DNA of 64,000 nt from Sorex araneus (Eukaryota > Chordata > Mammalia > Eulipotyphla > Soricidae), in contig NC_073312.1 of assembly GCF_027595985.1 (NCBI RefSeq), positions 10,848,926 to 10,912,925 of the forward strand. The letters are read 5' to 3'. The position numbers and the translations under genes were made by a program. The notes beneath the pieces are model-generated. The model was not told where the DNA came from. It was given only the letters and a program-made list of their open reading frames with translations, and ran no database searches. Positions 59,553-64,000 of this stretch are shown here, in pieces. How positions within the stretch are numbered: position 1 is the stretch's first letter; every line of letters begins with the position of its first letter.

Positions 59553-59980
59553 ACAGACTGAAGGTTGTGCCTACCCCCAGTTCCTATGGAGAAGCCTATT
59601 TCCCCAGGATTTGGAGGCTTGGGTAGTTAGGATATAAGAGCAGAACCCTCATTAATGGGATGAGAGATCTTCTTTTGGGGGACACGCTTGGCTACACTCA
59701 GTAGCTGTCAGTAGCTATTCCTGGGCCTGTGCTTAGAAGCAAGGCCTGGCAGTGCCCACAGGGAAATATGTGTTTGATCCTGATTCAAATCAGGATCACG
59801 GCTGCCACAGTGGCATGCAGGGCAAGTGTCTGACCTCCAGCACTATCTCTTCACCCACGGTTAGTATTCTACTAAGAAACCAGAGGCTTGCTCTCCTCCT
59901 TGTCCTTTCTGCTGTGTGAAGATACGATACATGGCCACCTGCCACAACAAAGCTGGTCCACAAGCCACAGGATCTCTTAG
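59553..59980 (+). mobile_element. MLT1-type LTR split by a SINE
   Basis: Left half: agttcctatggagaagccta, ggatttggaggcttgggtag and accctcattaatgggatgag. Right half: cttgtcctttctgctgtgtg with the gacacagc-like continuation. An antisense type A SINE (59669-59858) lies between. Confidence 0.65.
59669..59858 (-). mobile_element. SINE type A, old
   Basis: Antisense: gggggacacgcttggctaca, cggctgccacagtggcatgc, and head cagcactatctcttcaccc. A short inverted repeat, gattcaaatc, lies inside the element. Confidence 0.7.
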
Positions 59981-60265
59981 CACTAGAGTGCCTGATACTG
60001 TCCCTCAGGTTTCTGAGGATCTTTTCAGATTTCTGAAGGTTTTTTTATTTATTATTTCAGTGCTTCAGTTCTTAAAACAATTTCTTCAAGCTTACAGATG
60101 TATTTTTTTTCCTGCAGAGCTGAGCTGTTGTTAATCCTTTTCAGAAAACTTTTCATACCCAATAGTGTACTTGAAAAAAATCCCTTTACCACAATATTTC
60201 ACAATTTAACCTCTGGAAAATTCACTGGTTCTTTTGGTAAAAACACTTTTTAAAAATTAACATAC

Positions 60266-60324
60266 TAACTGTACCTCATGGTGAGTCACTAATAAAAAAT
60301 TTATAAAATAAAATATTAGCAGAA
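60266..60324 (+). mobile_element. 59 bp L1 3'-end insertion with 14 bp target-site duplication
   Basis: aaaaattaacatac at 60252-60265 and 60325-60338. Between them is only the last piece of L1 (actgtacctcatggtgagtc, actaataaaa) and an A-rich tail. The host sequence on both sides is a contiguous old repeat. Confidence 0.88.
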
Positions 60325-60899
60325 AAAAATTAACATACAATTCATCCACCATAAAAGTCACTCTCTTGATATATACAATTTAGTGTATTTTAGTATATTC
60401 AAAAATGTAAAAACCTATTACCACTACAGAATTTGGGGACACTCTATCATTCCAAGAACAGACCCCACGCCCATTTGCATCCTTTTCAAATACCAACTGA
60501 CCATACAGATGAGTTTACTTTTGGATTCTCAGTGATACTCCCTGTTCTGTGTGCCCATAATCATCCGAATTCCAACAATGTCAATTACTTCAGCTTTGCT
60601 GTAAGACTGAAATAAGAAAATATTGTAAAAAGAACATTTTTTATTTCAAAATTGAAACTACATTTTCAAAAAAAGTATTTGGTTTCTGCTGATTTCTGCC
60701 AAAACAAAGCACTGAGATTTTAACAGGGGTTGCATAAACGTATTTATCACATATTTCATTCGTCTTTCTTGCCCAGTTTTCTCAGCAAAACTCTCCAATA
60801 GAATGTTGACTAGAAGTAGTAAAGGCAGATTTCTTTGTCTTGTTCCTGTTCTTAGGTGGAAAACTTTCAGGAGCCATCTCCCATGGGGGTCCTGCATTA

Positions 60900-61260
60900 G
60901 TCATTACTTCTGTCTGAAATATTCTTCCTCTCAATTTTTATTTAGTTCATTTCATTACCTTCTCAGGATTTTATCAAAACTCACATTACCAGTGAGGTCT
61001 TCTGGGGAATATGTATCTAAAGTTGTATCAAATACTACTACACTCAACTTCACCTTCATCTGTCTATGTGTTTCACTCATTTTTTCCTTTGCCCTTTCCA
61101 TTATTTAATATTTTATATTAATTATTTGATATTTACTTATAAAACCCTACTTGAATATAGGTATCATGAAAGCAGGGATTGTTCACTACACTATCACCAA
61201 TCCCTATAATAGTATTTAAAGCAAAGAAAATTACATGATAAATGACCACTGAATGAATAA
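60900..61260 (+). mobile_element. L2 3' end
   Basis: Sense L2 order: cattacttctgtctgaaata, aactcacattaccagtgagg, acttgaatataggtatcatg, gaaagcagggattgttcact and a final ctgaatgaataa. Old and diverged. Confidence 0.65.
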
Positions 61261-61349
61261 CCAGACAGATGTCTATATGTCGCTGTGAAAGTTTACACCT
61301 TAGTTAAGAGGGAAATTTGAGAAAAAACTAGGGTACTACCTAACACGGG

Positions 61350-61545
61350 GTTGGAGTAGGGGTAAGACACAGAGAAGGATTCCCTGAGAAGTGACACTTG
61401 AGCAGAGATCAGAAGAATGAGCTGAGTGCATAAAGGTCAAGAGCATCCCAAACAGAGCATATGGAAAGGTCCTGAGGGAGCAGGAAGCACAGTAAAACCC
61501 AGGGAACAAATGAGGACAGTGTCTTTTTAGAGAAGAAGCAGGGGC
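61350..61545 (-). mobile_element. L2 fragment, antisense
   Basis: Blocks ggattccctgagaagtgaca, cttgagcagagatcagaaga and ggaaaggtcctgagggagca are the inverse of L2 3' sequence. It adjoins a sense L2 piece and so forms an inverted L2 pair. Confidence 0.5.
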
Positions 61546-61725
61546 CAAAGAGAGCTGAATGGCGAGAGACACTGGCAGCCCCTCATCAGGATTCAGGGGG
61601 CGTCAGGTCACTGCTAGTACTGCTTGAGGGGTCTGTGGTCAAGCCCAGAGCCTCAGGCAGGGGAGACACATGCTTTGAATCTCGAGCTATCTCCACAAAT
61701 ACCTGTTTATCATTTAAAAATTTTT

Positions 61726-62990
61726 TGAATCAAAATCAAAAAATGGGGTGATGAAATGAACAGAAACTTCCCCAAAGAAGAAATCCAAATGGCTGAGAGG
61801 CACATGAGAAAATGCTCTACATCACTAATCATCAGGGAGGTACAGATCAAAACAACAATGTGATACCATCTCACACCACAGAGACTGGCCCACATCTAAA
61901 AAAACAAAAGCAACCGGTGTTGGCGTGGATGTGGAGAGAAAGGGACTCTTCTTCACTGCTGGTGGGAATGCCGACTGGTTCAGCCATTTTGGAAAACAAT
62001 ATGGAGGATTCTCAAAAAATTAGAAATTGAGCTCCCATTTGACCCAGCAATACCACTCCTGGGAATATATCCTGAAGAGGCAAAAAGGTATAGTAGAAAT
62101 GACATCTGCACTTGTATGTTCATTGCAACATTGTCTACAATAGTCAAAATCTGGGAAAAAAAGAGTGCTCAAAAACAGATGAATGGTTAAAGAAACTCTG
62201 GTACATCTACACAATGGAATACTATTGTATGCAGCTGTTAGAAAAGATGAAGTCATGAAATTTGCATATAAGTGGATCAAAATGGAAAGTATCATGTTGA
62301 GTGAAATGAGTCAGAAAGAAAGACACAGACATAGAAAGATCACACTCGTCTGTGGAATATGAAGTAACAGAATGGGAGACTAACACCCAAGAGTAGTACA
62401 GATAAGAACCAGGAGGCCTGCTCCACAGCTTGGAAACTGGCCTCACATGCTGGGAGAAAAGGCAACAGAGATAGAGAAGGGAACACCTAGTAGAGAATGG
62501 TGGGAGGACCCACTTGGGTTGAAAGCTGCTTGCCAAAAGTAGACTATAGACTGAACATGATGGCCACTCAATACCTCAATTCCAAACTACAACATCCAAC
62601 TGGAGAGAGAAAAAAAGGGAATGCCCTGCGGCTGGAGCAATAGTACAGTGGTTGGGCATTAGCCTTGCACGAGGCCGACCCGGGTTTGATTCCCAGCATC
62701 ACATATGGTCCTCTGAGCACCGCCAGGAGTGATTCCTAAGTGCAGAGCCAGGAGTAACCCCTGTGCATTGCCAGGTGTGACCCAAAAAGCAAAAAAAAAA
62801 AAAAAAAAAAAAAAACGGAATGCCCTGCTGCAGAGGCAGGGTGGGGTGGTGGGGTTTGGGGTGGGTGGTGGGAGGGATACTGGGACCATTGATGGAGGAG
62901 AATTGGCACTGGTGGAGGGATGTAAACAAAATGCAAACATGAAAGTTCATAAGTTTGTAACTGTACCTCACAGCAACTCACTAATAAAAA
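61726..62990 (+). mobile_element. Young 5'-truncated L1 (ORF2 C-terminus and 3' UTR)
   Basis: Starts around atcaaaaaatggggtgatg and covers the ORF2 C-terminal coding part (gagctcccatttgacccagc, cacaatggaatactattgta), then the 3' UTR with a G-rich tract (62838-62875) and a terminal A-rich end. Frame breaks are present in ORF2. A type A SINE interrupts the 3' UTR. Confidence 0.88.
62630..62816 (+). mobile_element. SINE type A inside L1, 12 bp target-site duplication
   Basis: ggaatgccctgc at 62618-62629 and 62817-62828. Complete element ending in caaaaagc then a run of about 25 A. Younger than the L1 it sits in. Confidence 0.95.
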
Positions 62991-63124
62991 TTTTTTTTAA
63001 ATAATTATTTTAAAAATACATAGTGAAAACAGAATCTAACCCTGGGGTTGAAAAGTAATTAATGAGAGATGTTCGTTATTTTGAAAAACATATATACATA
63101 CATATATGTGTGTGTGTATACATA

Positions 63125-63248
63125 TTTTTTTAAGGGGGAGCAGGGAGCCAAACCTGGCAGTGCTCACAGTTTATTCCTAGCTTTGAGTTCAGGGATCACT
63201 GGGTTTGGCTGTGTGCAATGCCTTAATTCCTGTATCGTCTCTCCAGCT
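63125..63248 (-). mobile_element. SINE type A, shortened
   Basis: Antisense: gccaaacctggcagtgctca, body partly deleted, head atcgtctctccagctttc. Confidence 0.65.
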
Positions 63249-63639
63249 TTCTAGTAATTATGTTTGTTTATTTTTTTAGCTGGAGGAAGAAGAAAGATTT
63301 TACATACTTTCTGCAAAGGCAAGGGAACACATACAAAAATGATTACTCTGACTTATAAATATTGATGCAAAAGTCTTTAAAAATATATCAAACAGAATTC
63401 AGTAATACTTTAAAAACTAAATGAGGTTAGTGAGCAGACATTTAATAAAATTATCTATGTTAATAGATTAAAGTGGAAAAACTATCTATAATCTCAAAGG
63501 GGGAACATGTGTGAGGGAGGGGAAAAGGAGGTCGAGAGGAGGAAAAGAGAGAGTGTTTCCATCTGGCATCAAGAATAATAGTAAAACTCTAGAAGTATTT
63601 CCATGAAAGTTAGTCATAAGAAAAAATGGCTAATTTTAT

Positions 63640-64000
63640 CATTGCTATAAATTGAATACTGGGGTCCTCCCCAAATTCACATGTTGCAATTCAAACCCTT
63701 ATGCTGAAATTCTCTGATGGTACTAGCTACTGAAACCTTTGGTGGATGAGTCTTTGCCCTTACAAAATTGACCCCGAGGTACTACCTGGTTCATTATACC
63801 TTTGAGGACAGTTAAGTTCACGAATCAGAAATCAGGGTCTCCGTAGACACTGCTCATCTAGATACTTGATCTTGGACTTCCCATCACCATGTCTGTGAAC
63901 AGTGCACCTCTTTTGTTGAGAAACAAAAGGTGTTATAAAACACCTACAACCCAGTCTATGGTATGCTGTTAGGGCAAATTTTTATTCTAGTGACAGGTAC
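63640..64000 (+). mobile_element. MLT1-type LTR, cut by the window edge
   Basis: Blocks ggggtcctccccaaattcac, gatggtactagctactgaaa, cttgatcttggacttcccat and gtctgtgaacagtgc fit the MaLR pattern. The right end lies outside the window. Confidence 0.6.

Noticed and set aside
14087-62816. Regularly repeated SINEs considered as a CRISPR-like or satellite array
   Set aside because: Spacing, orientation and divergence are irregular, and several copies have their own target-site duplications, so they are separate insertions.

Overview
The window is mammalian nuclear DNA and looks like deep intron from one gene on the minus strand. It has no prokaryotic-style gene layout, no rRNA or tRNA gene, and no CRISPR array. 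Almost every listed open frame is short and falls in a repeat or in AT-rich sequence. The dominant young repeat is a tRNA-headed SINE of about 170 bp that I recognise as resembling the SOR family of shrews. I therefore infer a soricid insectivore, probably Sorex or a close relative. Ancient MIR, L2, MLT1 and MER5-like relics are what any placental genome would carry.

Gene content. Three minus-strand exons (58538-58639, 58090-58192, 35147-35234) have canonical AG/GT borders. Their phases agree at both junctions and they read as one charged, heptad-rich coiled-coil protein segment. I could not name the gene. The intron between exons 2 and 3 is about 22.9 kb. A short plus-strand frame at 29528-29749 looks like a protein C-terminus and is probably a 5'-truncated processed pseudogene. 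It is also unidentified.

Repeats, left to right. 0-10 kb holds old SINEs, antisense L1, and a plus-strand L1 3' end split by a minus-strand solo LTR (6684-7343). 10-24 kb holds SINEs, a retrocopy with a 16 bp target-site duplication (15652-15890), a probable second LTR (about 19429), MIR and MLT1. A young minus-strand L1 occupies 24718-25970. 28-38 kb holds young SINEs of two kinds. Type A has an A-rich tail. Type B has the same head, a different body and a non-A tail built on agtgctac. A composite repeat of about 0.6-0.7 kb occurs at 39606-40166 (plus) and 45541-46410 (minus). It joins a GC-rich, partly open 5' segment to a type-B-like 3' segment. 42-49 kb is rich in L1 fragments. The right end carries nested SINEs (58.8-59.1 kb), MLT1, L2, and a young L1 (61726-62990) hit by a type A SINE.

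Nothing here forms a multi-gene functional system. The most interesting material is the retroposon biology: a poly(A)-less SINE family sharing its head with a poly(A) family, and a composite element with a partly conserved reading frame. Family names and orientations come from reading the sequence against remembered consensus features, without any search.
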